Shown here piece after piece: positions 1 through 12,030 of a DNA stretch of 64,000 nt (position 1 is its first letter; the number at the start of each line of letters is the position of its first letter). A program made the translations under genes and the position numbers. Below the pieces are notes generated by a model. That model was not told where the DNA came from. It worked only from the letters and a program-made list of their open reading frames with translations, and ran no database searches. The stretch is from Rutidosis leptorrhynchoides (lineage: Eukaryota > Streptophyta > Magnoliopsida > Asterales > Asteraceae), in the NCBI RefSeq assembly GCF_046630445.1, contig NC_092341.1, positions 33,556,001 to 33,620,000 on the forward strand, in the 5' to 3' direction.

Positions 1-2192
1 ACCTGGAAACACGAAGAACACTGTAAAACCGGACATACGCCGTCGTAGTAACACCGCGGGCTGTTTTGGGTTAGTTAATTAAAAACTATGATAAACTTTA
101 ATTTAAAAGTTGTTCTTCTGGTAAAATGATTTTTCTTATGAACATGAAACTATATCCAAAAATCATGGTTATACTCAAAGTGGAAGTATGTTTTCTAAAA
201 TGGTCATCTAGACGTCGTTCTTTCGACTGAAATGACTACCTTTACAAAAATGACTTGTAACTTATATTTCTGACTATAAACCTATACTTTTTCTATTTAG
301 ATTCATAAAATAGAGTTCAATATGAAACCATACCAATTTGATTCACTCAAAACGGATTTAAAATAAAGAAGTTATGGGTAAAACAAGATTGGATAATTTT
401 TCTTGTTGTAGCAACGTGAAAATTGGTAACAAATCTATATTAATCATATCCTAGCTAACTTATATTGTATTATACATGTATTCTAATATATTATGTAATC
501 TTGGGATACCATAGACACGTATGCAAATGTTTTGACATATCATATCGACCCATGTTTATATATTATTTGGAACAACCATAGACACTCTATATGTAGTAAT
601 GAGGGAGTTAGCTATACAGGTTTGAGGTTGATTCCAAAAATATATATACTTTGAGTTGTGATCTAGCCTGAGACGTGAATATACTGGGTCGTGGATTGAT
701 TCAAGATAATATATATCAATTTTTTTTTGTACATCTAACGTTGGACAACTAGTAGTAGGTTACTAACGAGGACAGCTGACTTAATAAACTTAAAACATCA
801 AAATGTGTTAAAAGTGTTGTAAATATATTTTGAATATACTTTGATATATATGTACATATTTGTTATAGGTTCGTGAATCGACCAGTGGTCAAGTCTTACT
901 TCCCGACGAAGTAAAAATCTGTGAAAGTGAGTTATAGTCCCACTTTTAAAATCTAATATTTTTGGGATGAGAATACATGCAGGTTTTATAAATGATTTAC
1001 AAAATAGACACAAGTACGTGTGTGACGATCGCTCCAAATCCATATGGACGAACACGTCATTCATCGATTTCATTGCGAGGTATTTGACCTCTATATGATA
1101 CGTTTTGTAAACATTGCATTCTTTTGAAAAGGCACATCATAAATGAATATTTAAATCAAAGGTTTTCGACATCTGATGATTTTTACATATAGACAATCAC
1201 CGTAAATAAGTTTACAATAGTACTTCCATTGACAATGCAGTCAAAATAAGATACATGGTGATGATTTGGTGAATGCAACGTTTCCTTGATAAATATGCCA
1301 TGTAAGACTCCATGCACATAGCTTGTCTAACACATAAGCAAACAGCGGAAGACTTCTAGGAAACCTGAGAATAAACATGCTAACAAGTGTCAACACAAAG
1401 GTTGGTGAGTTCATAGTTTTAATGTTTCGTATAATCTGTATATAAAGGTGGATCACAAGATTTCAGTTGTTTCATCCAGAAACGTTTATCAAAATATTCT
1501 ACGAAATTGAGCACCCTGGTAACTAAACTTAACGTATATATAATTTGTACCCTTTGTATAATCATCTTAATAAATACACGCAAACCAACGTGTACGCTTC
1601 TCAAATAGCATACGTCCGTTAAAAGGCTAGCGCTCTAGCTCGGACGGGGATGTCAAGCCCTATGGATCCATATACTACTACCTGCGCCCACCAGTTCTTA
1701 TAACTGGCAGTTACTAGTTACCAAAGCTAAGGGATTTTCGGTTCAAACTCAGTGTAGAATTTAGTATGTACTTGTATCCATTGCGTTTAAAATAGAGTGC
1801 ATGTATTCTCAGCCCAAAAATATAGATTGCAAAAGCAATTAAAAAAGGAGCAAATGAAACTCACCTTATCAGCATATAAAGTCGTTCATCGTAATGTGAT
1901 CGAAACTCAGAGTATCGAATAACCATAGATCTCAACGTATCAATATTGAGATTTAATATTGTAGAAAAGTACGTAGACGTAACGGAGATGATAAACACTA
2001 GGTTTGATTCACAAATATACCCCCGAACATTACCCATAACCTCCTTGGCAATAACCCATAATTTCCTTAACTCTAGCTTGCTCGTAAACTTGTTTTGAAA
2101 TCGTTTGGACATAACCTCGTCGTAGTATTTTATGTATAATACTAATAATATTACTAATAAAAATAATAAGATTAATAATAATAATATTAATC

Positions 2193-2324
<132 letters not shown>

Positions 2325-2406
2325 AGAGACAGAGAGATTTTGAGAAAAAAAATAAATATATTCGAACAAAACTTGCGAGCTTTATAGACCTGGCCTGATT
2401 TCCACT

Positions 2407-2455
2407 GCCATGCGATCGCATGGCTGGGCAGTGTAATTCTCATGCGATCGCATGG
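2407..2455. repeat. Twin GCGATCGC-centred palindromes in LTR copy A
   Basis: Two perfect palindromes, GCCATGCGATCGCATGGC and CATGCGATCGCATG, lie about 17 bp apart. The same pair occupies the same relative position in the other two full LTR copies of this family (7280-7329 and 33434-33485). Confidence 0.85.
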
Positions 2456-2831
2456 GAAACTTTTCCAGCTCACAATGTTTTGGCAACTAGCTCGTCGACA
2501 TATTTTTATAATATATATAATATATAATTTAAATTAATTAATTATATATTATATTTTATTCTCGTGCATAGTTGATTTGTAATTTTTGTTTCGATAAGTC
2601 GTACGTCGTCACTCGACTTATGTCCCGGTTCCGGTTTTTCGAATGTCCCTTCGTACGCTGAGAAAACTTGTACATTACATTTTGGGACATGTACCTTAGT
2701 CAAAATATAGCCTTAAATTATCCCTAAATTATATCACTCAAAATATAACTTATACATTTGAGTGTTTTGGTCATTTACATCTATAAATCATCGTCTCGCT
2801 ATTTCTTAAAATACATTTTAAAATAGTGTTT

Positions 2832-3005
2832 ACTGTAGCAAAGTCAATTTCACTGTAGCAAAGTCAATTTCACTGTAGCAAAGTCAAATTCACTGTAGCA
2901 AAGTCAAATTCACTGTAGCAAAGTCAATTTCACTGTAGCAAGTAGTGATTCTCGAAAACACTGTAGCATTTTGAGTACTGTAGCAATTTGAAAATACTGT
3001 AGCAA
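2832..3005. repeat. 20-bp minisatellite with ACTGTAGCA core
   Basis: About six near-perfect tandem copies of a 20-bp unit (ACTGTAGCAAAGTCAATTTC and variants) are followed by several degenerate ACTGTAGCA boxes at wider spacing. I see it only in solo LTR A, not in copies B or C. Confidence 0.93.
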
Positions 3006-4629
3006 ATTAGTGTTTTGCTGGTTCATCTTAAATGCTTTAGTTAACTTATCTAAATATCAATCGAATCAATAAACGAATGTTACTATCGTTTACTAAATAA
3101 CTTGAAATTATATATATGTATATATCTTTTTAATATACATAAATCAGTTTTTAAATACACATTGGAAGTTATTTATAAATAAGTTTTAATAATAAATATT
3201 CCAACTTATCATATATATTCAAATAGATATTTAAACCAATAAGTTTAATGTACGGTCTCAAACAATTAATACATTGTTACCTTTTCAAATTATAGTATAT
3301 ATGTATCTATTTATATATAATTGTTCGCGAATCGTCGAAAACAACCGAAGGGTATTTAAATATATAAAAGTAGTTCAAAAATTTTGAGATTCAGTTTTAC
3401 AGACTTTACTTATCGTGTCGGAAATGTTAATCATACAAAGATTAAGTTTAAATTTGGTCAGAAATTTCCGGGTCATCACAACGTGAAACTACATTCTATG
3501 GTTGAATTATCGAAATCGAATATGCCCCTTTTTATTAAGTCTGGTAATCTAAGAATTAGGGAACAGACACCCTAATTGACGTGAATCCTAAAGATAGATC
3601 TATTGGGCCTAACAAACCCCATCCAAAGTACCGGATACTTTAGTACTTTGAAATTTATATCATATCCGAAGGGTGTCCCGGAATGATGGGGATATTCTTA
3701 TATATGCATCTTGTTAATGTCGGTTACCAGGTGTTCATCATATGAATGATTTTTATCTCTATGTATGGGATGCGTATTGAAATATGAAATCTTGTGGTCT
3801 ATTGTTACGATTTGATATATATATATAGGTTAAACCTATAACTCACCAACATTTTTGTTGACGTTTAAAGCATGTTTATTCTCAGGTGAATACTAAGAGC
3901 TTCCGCTGTTGCATACTAAAATAAGGACAAGATTTGGAGTCCATGTTTGTATGATATTGTTTAAAAACTGCATTCAAGAAATATATGTCGATGTAATATA
4001 TTTCTATTGTAAACCATTATGTAATGGTCGTGTGTAAACAGTATATTTTAGATTATCATTATTTGATAATCTATGTAATGCTTTTGAAACCTTTATTGAT
4101 AAAATAAAGGTTATGGTTGTTTTAAAAATGAATGCAGTCTTTGAAAAACGTCTCATATAGAGGTCAAAACCTCGCAACGAAATCAATTAATATGGAACGT
4201 TTATAATCAATATGAACGGGACATTTCAGTAATGATGTCCACGGTGCTTTCTTGAACTGGCGGAGCTTGTGATGTTAGAGGTGCTGCTGATTCTGACGAT
4301 GTTGACAGCACTGACTGTGCTGGTGAGGCTAAGGGTACTGTTGATGCTGTTGGTAAAACAAGTCTAGCTTGTATCTTACACCATTCGGATAAGGGTTTCT
4401 ACTCTATCTGATTTAAGGTTAAGGCTAGAATAGATAATCTCTAAACTTTAGAAATTACATAATCGCCGTAGAATGTTTCTCCGATGAAGTTATGAATCCA
4501 TACTTCATCGTTTGTCGTTGCTGGTACTTCTTGGTACCTATGATGCGTATGATGTTGATATCCGAGGTACAAATTGTGATGTTGAGGAGTGTGATGCGGA
4601 TATGGTTGTTGGTGGTGGTAATGATCCTG

Positions 4630-5101
4630 TTGGCGTGGATGATGGTGGTACCGGTTATGCTGCGGGTGCTGCTGCTGGTGTTCGTAACCCTTGCACCATA
4701 TTCTCCAAAGCCACTACCCGAGCACGAAGCTCGTTGACTTCTTATATTATACCGGGATGATCAGTGGTTCGAACGATCGGATAAATAAGATTTATAATAT
4801 GGGATAGTATATAATCATGATGAGATACTCTGGAAATGAGAGAGAAAATAGTATTACGAATAGGTTCGCCGGTAAGTGCTTCAGGTTCTTCGCCAAGAGG
4901 TGAATGTGGTGGATGGAAGGGATCACCTTCTTCTTGTCTCCAATGATTAAGTAGGCTACGAACCCATCTCTAATTCATCCAGAATAGGTGATGGCTGATT
5001 GGTTGATCCATTCCGGTTACACTTTCTTCAGAGTTCAGGTGAATATCCATATCGGAATAGCTGTCGGAATTTAAGGAATTTGAATTAGATACGGGATCCA
5101 T
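4630..5101 (-). pseudogene. Leader ORF remnant between primer site and gag (element B)
   Basis: The first part starts at ATG 5101 and runs 43 codons (MDPVSNSNS..., Ser/Asp/Glu-rich) to a TAG at 4970-4972. Sequence beyond it reads on in another frame with a Pro/His/Glu-rich stretch, then EPEALTGEPIRN, then a short heptad-like segment (VNELRARVVALENMVQGL) followed by Ala/Pro. The same order occurs in the element at 60416-60805, so both are probably decayed copies of one ORF. The product is not recognised. The overall plan, acidic start and coiled-coil end just before gag, resembles the intact ORF at 38651-39451, but I see no convincing residue-by-residue identity. Confidence 0.6.
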
Positions 5102-5390
5102 CTTGTATAATTAGAGAGATAATTTTTGATATGAAATAGATTATAGAATTTGATTGGTACTCTTCAATACATAATTTACATATGTATATATAATACCAAA
5201 ATCCCGTAAATTACGGAGAAATTTTTGGAAGATGGCAGTCAAAGTTTACTGTAATAGATATGTCAAGATATGAATTTTGTCTATACACTATCTATGCAAT
5301 CAATGCAATAAGACGCGTTTAGACTTAAGATGATAGACAGGTAATTTCTAACAAGAAATGATAAGCAAAACCTTTGACATGCAGACACAG

Positions 5391-5420
5391 TCGAAGTCCA
5401 GACTTACTAATGCATCCTAA
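5391..5420 (-). promoter_or_regulatory. Conserved post-primer-site leader box (element B)
   Basis: The reverse strand reads TTAGGATGCATTAGTAAGTC and then TGGACTTCGA. Nearly the same box follows the primer site in the three forward elements at 38341, 49718 and 60161. A packaging or dimerisation role is only a guess. Confidence 0.6.
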
Positions 5421-5466
5421 CAACTATCAGTTAGACACACTTATGCAAGACCTGGTTCACTAGGAC

Positions 5467-5484
5467 CAACGCTCTGATACTAAC
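5467..5484 (-). promoter_or_regulatory. Primer binding site, initiator-Met tRNA type, mutated
   Basis: Directly after the LTR end the reverse strand reads GTTAGTATCAGAGCGTTG, one base off the canonical TGGTATCAGAGC. It identifies 5485-8097 as the 5' LTR of element B. Confidence 0.8.
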
Positions 5485-7164
5485 TGTGACGATTGCTCCA
5501 AATCCATATGGACGAACATGTCATTCATCGATTTCATTGCGAGGTATTTGATCTCTATATGATACGTTTTGTAAACATTGCATTCTTTTGAAAAGGCACA
5601 CTATAAATGAATATTTAAATCAAAGGTTTTCTACATCTGATGATTTCTACATATAGACAATCACCGTAAATAATAGTTTATAATAGTAATTCCGTTGACA
5701 ATGCAGTCAAAATAAGATACATGGTGATGATTTGGTGAATGCAACGTTTCCTTGATAAATATGCCATGTAAGACTCCATGCACATAGCTTGTCTAACATA
5801 TAAGCAAACAGCAGAAGACTTCTAGGGAACCTGAGAATAAACATGCTAACAAGTGTCAACACAAAGGTTGGTGAGTTCATAGATTTAGTGTTTCGCATAA
5901 TCTGTATATAAAGGTGGATCACAAGATTTCTGTTGTTTCATCCGAAACGTTTATCAAAATATTCTACGAAATTGAGCACCCTGGTAACTAGACTTAGCGT
6001 ATATATAATTTATACCCTTTGTATAATCATCTTAATAATACACGAAAACCAACGTGTACGCTTCTCAAATAGCATACGTCCGTTAAAAGGCTAGTGCTCT
6101 AGCTCAGACGGGGATATCAAGCCCTATGGATCCATATACTACTACTCGCGCCCACCAGTTCTTATAACCGGCAGTTACTAGTTACCAAAGCTAAGGGATT
6201 TTCGGTTCAAACTCGGTGTAGAATTTAGTATGTACTTGTATCCATTGCGTTTAAAATAAAGTGCGTGTATTCTCAGCCCAAAAATATAGATTGCAAAAGC
6301 AATTAAAAAGGGAGCAAATGAAACTCACCTTAGCAGCACATAAGGTCATTCATCAAAAAGTGTCCGTAACTCGAAATGCAAGATTAACCGTAGATCTCAA
6401 CCAAGAGAACATATTTTGGTCAATACATGTCTAATAAACTAGGTTGGGTTATAGTGTATCATAATCCTAATGCTTGAGATCGACATACAAAAGTTATCAA
6501 AAGTCATTTCAAAAAGTCAATTCTGACAATTGTTCAACAAAACGAGACGTGCCTTATATAAGGATTCATTTACTTGGCTAGTAGTATTTTATCAATCTCA
6601 TAAACAGGTTGTTTAAATATTAATTGCAGATTAAAAGCAATTCCAATTAACGTCAATTATAATTCAGTTGACCATATCTTTTGATTCGTTCATCGAAATT
6701 ACGCGATTTCTAAATGAAAAGTTATTGATTTTTCGCCAGCTTTCCGAAAACATGTATATCATATACCTTTTACCAGTAATATATGTATTTAATTCGTGAT
6801 TCATTATAAACTGTTTAACGATGAAATTTAGCATACAAGCATGTATAAATATATACTCGAGCACTAGACATGTATACACTATTAATATATAAAATATAAG
6901 ATATAAATGCTCACGTATCAATATTGAGATTCAATATTGCAGGAAAGTACGTAGACGCAACAGAGATGATAAATACTAGGTTTGACTTGCGAACAATACC
7001 CATGAACATTACCCATAACCTCCATAGCTATAACCCATAATTTCCTTAGTTCTATCCCGTTTGAAGCTTGTTTTGAAAGTGACACGCTCATGACCTCGTC
7101 GTAATATTTTATGTATAATATTACTAAAAATATTAAGATTAATAATAATAATAATCTTAATAAT

Positions 7165-7199
<35 letters not shown>

Positions 7200-7892
7200 A
7201 ATAAATACTTAGGAGTAATATGTGTAAAAAACATGCGCAAGAAACCTGGTATTTATAGCCATAATTCCTGATTCTGATGCCCATGCGATCGCATGGGTTT
7301 TATGCCTATTTCTCATGCGATCGCATGGCCGTCAGATCCAACTCACATATTTTTTTGTTTTCTTGTTTGTCGACATAATTAAATATAATATATATAATAT
7401 ATATAATTTAAATAATTAATTATATATTATATTAAATTCATGTGCATAGTTGACTTGTAATTTTCGTTCCGATGACTCGTACGTTGTCACTCTACTTATG
7501 TCCCGGTTCTGATTTCTCGAACGCATTTTCGTACGCTTAGAAAACTCGCAATTTACGTTTTGTGACTCGTACTTTTGTCAAAATATAGTCTTAAATTATC
7601 AATAAACTATATCATTCAAAGTGTATCTTAAACTTTCGAGTGTTTTGGTCATTTACTTCTATAAATCATTGTCTCGCTATTTGTTAATATATATATATAT
7701 ATAATAACAAATCATTTTATGACCAAGTTAATATATATTTTCAACATTCATAAACACGTTTTAAATATACGTCGTAAGTTATTCATACAATTAATATTCC
7801 AACTTATCATATATATTCAAATAAATATTTAAACCAATAAGTTTAATGTACGGTATCAAAAAAATTAATACATTGTTACGTTTTCAAGTTAT

Positions 7893-7923
<31 letters not shown>

Positions 7924-8097
7924 CTATATACATATAATTGTTCGCGAATCGTCGAGAACAACCGAAAGGTATTTGAATATATGAAAATAGTTCAAAAAAA
8001 TTTAGATTCAGTTTTACAGACTTTGTTTATCGTGTCGAAAATGTTACTCATACAAAGATTAAGTTTAAATTTGGTCAGAAATTTCCGGGTCATCACA
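5485..8097 (-). mobile_element. 5' LTR of element B (second Tekay-like family)
   Basis: TGTGACGATTG...GGTCATCACA, 2613 bp, collinear with solo LTR A and LTR C. The primer site and leader follow on its left. The flanking base after 8097 leads into a TA-rich spacer. No target duplication can be tested because the element's other end is missing. Confidence 0.88.
7280..7329. repeat. Twin GCGATCGC-centred palindromes in LTR copy B
   Basis: CCCATGCGATCGCATGGG, then 16 bp later CATGCGATCGCATG. The arrangement matches LTR copies A and C. Confidence 0.85.
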
Positions 8098-8868
8098 GTA
8101 TATATATATATTCAAGATGTTTAATATTTATATATTTATATTAATATATATATTTGATTAGTATTTTAGTAAAAATACCTAGCTTGTTATATAAGAATAT
8201 TTATATAAATTTTGTTAATATAATTAAAATATATTTATAACCTTAATAATATTTTCAAAACTTTTACTTTCATAAACATAATTATTTTTTAATAATAATG
8301 GTATAGGCAATACTGATAATAATAATAATGATAGTTTTTAATGAAAAACAAAATAATAATTTTAGTAAATATCATAATCATAATAATAATAACACTATTA
8401 ATAACGATAATCTTAGTAATGATAATAATGATAATAATAACAGTGTTAGTAATAATAATCAGATTTATCATAAACATCGTGTATAATTTCTAACTTATAA
8501 TTATAGTTCCTATAACTTTAATTTCATAGTCATAATCATAACTGCATCTGTATTCATATAATTTCATAACTATTTTCTAAAATTTTACCACAACAACTTT
8601 TATTATTATCTTTATAATATAGACGTTATTAACCTATTCGTAATCATACTAATAATAGTAACGGTAATACTACTATAATACTAATACTACTAATAATAAT
8701 ATTAATAATGTTAATACTAATAATTTTTAAATAATAATACTAGTACTAATACTAATAATAATAATAACAATGATATTAATATTTATATAATAATAATAAT
8801 ATGATAATAATACTTGTATTACGCTAGTAATAACAGTGGTATTCTTAACAATAATAACATTAACTAAT

Positions 8869-8909
8869 AACAATAATAATAACAATAATAATAATAATGA
8901 TAATAATAA

Positions 8910-8997
<88 letters not shown>

Positions 8998-8998
8998 T
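8869..8998. repeat. (AAT)n microsatellite
   Basis: Nearly perfect AAT repeat, purest from about 8911 to 8997. It abuts the 3' end of the reverse-oriented SINE, for which it could be the expanded ATT tail. Confidence 0.93.
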
Positions 8999-9110
8999 TT
9001 GATATGAAAAACTACCTCAAAAGATGCCTTAAAAAGAAAACTGCCACGAACGGGACTCGAACCCAAGACCACTCGCTCACCCGCTAACAACCTAGACCAT
9101 CCCTCCGTTT
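8999..9110 (-). mobile_element. tRNA-derived SINE (or tRNA pseudogene)
   Basis: The reverse strand has an A-box-like TGGTCTAGGTTGTTAGCGGG and, about 25 bp on, a perfect B box GGTTCGAGTCC, as in RNA polymerase III internal promoters. The sequence continues about 60 bp past the B box without a tRNA acceptor stem and then runs into (ATT)n. That layout fits a short tRNA-headed SINE with a simple-repeat tail better than a functional tRNA. Flanking target duplications were not found by eye. Confidence 0.55.
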
Positions 9111-10695
9111 CTGCTTTTCTGTTTAAACTCTCCACTTTAATTTATATAACCCGTAATATTGAATTATGATTCTTCTCCTTCAAACTTTTAATCGACAGTT
9201 CCAACATCAAACATAACAGCTAACTTAGGAACTACATTTTTTTTTTTTAGGATTTAATATCCATAACAGAAACGTTTATCTATGATTATTTGGAAAGGAA
9301 AAAAATATAAAAATAAAATGAAACAGGCTGCTATTCGTCAAGAGAAAAAAATAAATAAAACTCAAATCTAAATTTCGATTTTTCAAACGTTTTACACAAT
9401 GATTATAACACGAAAAAGGTTTTAAATCAATTCTAGAAACTTTAGGAATCGTTAATTTAACTTAATTCATAACAGAAAATTCGAATTCGTTCATAGAAAA
9501 ATGTTTGACTTTTTTAAACCGAAGCTGACTTCGAAATTCGATTTTGATTTTGCGAACTAAGGATTGAAACTTTGCAGATAGGATCACGACATGATTTAGA
9601 TCACTTCTGCATTTTTAGATTTTTAAGATTGAATTGAAATTGAGCTTTTGATTTTTACACCAAATAACAGGGTATCGAGGTTCTTTCTTTTTCTTTTTTC
9701 TTTTTAAAAAAAAAAATTCAACATTAACAGACATTAGAAAGATCAAAAGAAGTTGTAATTGATATAGAGGGAGGGGAGCTCGTATGATTTTATCAATAAT
9801 GTGAGGGAATCGATTGTCTTATAGTAAACCCAATTCGACAGTTTTATTCCATCAGATAGTGAAAAAAATAATAATAAAAGTGATATTGATCTATAACAGA
9901 ATTTGTTTGGTATTGATAAACTGAAATCGACATTTCACAAGGTTGGAGACAGGAAACAAATCGGTTACTGTTTTGACAAAGATATATAACATAATCCGAT
10001 TTCCTTTATTTGATTTTTATTTAGATATAATTAATATTAATATTTAGTAAATAAAAATACATTAATAATACTTTCAATATTATCAATAATACTAAAATAG
10101 TATTAATAACATTAATATTAATATTAAGTATAATAATAGTTATTAATAGTAATAATGATATAAATAATAACATTATTGATAGTAATAATAGGTTATTTTA
10201 TGATAATAACAAAAATTATAAAATTATAAAATTTTAATAATAATGGTATTACTAATATTATATTAGTAACTATATTACTTAATAACAATAATAATGATAT
10301 CAATAAAATAACACTAATAATATTTATATAACAAGTTATGCCTATCAAATCTCATGTTTTTATATTATATATTAAATTAATAATAGTGATATAAATATTT
10401 ATAATGAAAGTAATATTAATAATATTAGTAAAGATATCAAATTAAATGCATTACATTTCATATCTATTTAATTAATACCGATATTAATTATTAATATTAA
10501 CATTAGCTTTAACAATAATGAAAGTAGTAATAATATTTCTATATTAGTTATATTTTAATTTGTTATTAATATATTATTAATTATGTAATATTTAATAACC
10601 ATATAATATGTTATATATTAACTTTTATTGAATAATTAATATTTATGTATTATATATATATACTTAATAGAAATCATATATAGATTCATAATAAC

Positions 10696-10800
<105 letters not shown>

Positions 10801-10914
10801 CAGTAATTTAATTATACTAAATATTATTTTACATTTTCAATTTTAATTAATTAAAGTATACTTTATTAATTCAAAATGTTATATATACTTATATTTATAT
10901 ATACATATTTATTT

Positions 10915-11073
10915 ATAAACAAGTGTTCGTGAATCGTCGGTATAGTCAAAGATTAACCGAATCATAAAAATAGTTCAAAAATTTTGTAACTCAACATTAT
11001 AGACTTTGCTTATTGTGTCGAAATCATATAAAGCTTAAGTTTAAATTTGATCGAAAATTTCCGGGTCGTCACA
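10915..11073 (-). mobile_element. LTR end fragment, second Tekay-like family
   Basis: The stretch from the GTTCGTGAATCGTCG segment to CCGGGTCGTCACA aligns with the right ends of LTRs A, B and C (for example 3325-3480). The rest of this LTR is not recognisable to the left, so it is either truncated or lost in the AT-rich spacer. Confidence 0.75.
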
Positions 11074-11189
11074 GTATCTATTCCCAAACCTTTTCTCAAA
11101 AGATTTAGTCTAGTAGGAAGACGCTCCAAAGCTAATCTTTAAACGAAAATGTTAACCTTACGTGAAATAAGTCTGCACCACCTTGTACT

Positions 11190-11404
11190 CATGACTGCAT
11201 GAGGCAATGTTAAACCATCGTTATAATTTCGAGTACAACCAACACTAATATCCCATCAGTTGCGATATCCCACCTCCACGAGTCATCAATTTGCGATAAA
11301 ACAACTTCGCCAAATTCGGCCATCATCTGATCAAGTAGAGTGAGAATTCTGAAACCAATATTACCCGCGACCAGACCCAATTCCACCTGCCCTCGATTAA
11401 TCTA
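11190..11404 (-). pseudogene. LINE (non-LTR retrotransposon) remnant, C-terminal region
   Basis: One reverse frame reads a leucine-rich stretch then DDSWRWDIATDGI, which resembles the D.W.W....G.FSV signature downstream of plant LINE reverse transcriptases. It ends in stops on both sides. No RT catalytic motif is present in the window, so this is only a scrap. Assignment rests on a short motif. Confidence 0.4.
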
Positions 11405-12030
11405 TCCGTCTATTTACAATCCCTTGAACATCCATGTGATATAATCTATTGTATCTCTCTTTTAAACATCCATTACCAACCCAATTGTCCAATCAAAATA
11501 AAGTATTATGGCCATTACCGATCCTCCTGCGTAACACATTTGGAGGGATATGACCATTATCAGTCGACCTTCGTAACGAGTTACATGTGATTTTTTAACT
11601 AATGGATAAACAGACGAGATTTTCTCTATTCAAACTATTCGGATAGAAAAAGTACTTTTACATAAATAAACACCGCATCAGATTATTTCATAACCGTTTC
11701 CGCCCATAGAAACAAGTATCATAGAAAATTAAGTTTGGCTTAAATATTCATAGTTTATGTAGGCATATGATAATTAAATAGGGAAAATAAATAAATTATC
11801 AACACATAAATCTTTAGAAAAAATAACTTATAAATGGCTCATGTTCAATTCAGTTCAATTTCAAATACATCATAAATAAATGGCTCACGTGAATCATATC
11901 TTAGTAAAACAATATCTTCAAAAACAGAGTTAATATACAGACAACATTTTGATTGTGACCCATCAACAGCAAAACATATTTTAGGAAATATCAACTCTTA
12001 AAATTAATGAGGTATGCAATGACATCATAT
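11405..12030. other. 3' flank of the 4CL gene
   Basis: AT-rich sequence downstream of the 4CL stop codon. The near part must contain the 3' UTR and polyadenylation site of the gene, but no single signal stands out. No other gene is visible. Confidence 0.5.

Larger units (their letters stand above)
4229..5484 (-). mobile_element. 5' internal fragment of second-family element (element B), truncated
   Basis: Reading the reverse strand from 5484 downward, there is a primer-site-like sequence, then the leader box, then a leader ORF remnant. The fragment stops where the outer-type LTR begins at 4228. It aligns with the forward element at 60096-60960. No gag or pol sequence remains. Confidence 0.8.

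Noticed and set aside
9041..9110. Functional tRNA gene on the reverse strand
   Set aside because: A and B boxes exist, but I cannot build an acceptor stem or convincing anticodon arm, so a SINE or pseudogene fits better.
8836..9135. Asn-rich and Ile-rich open frames of 83-91 codons
   Set aside because: They translate the (AAT)n repeat and the SINE head; the peptide resembling TRTQDHSLTR comes from the tRNA-like B box region.
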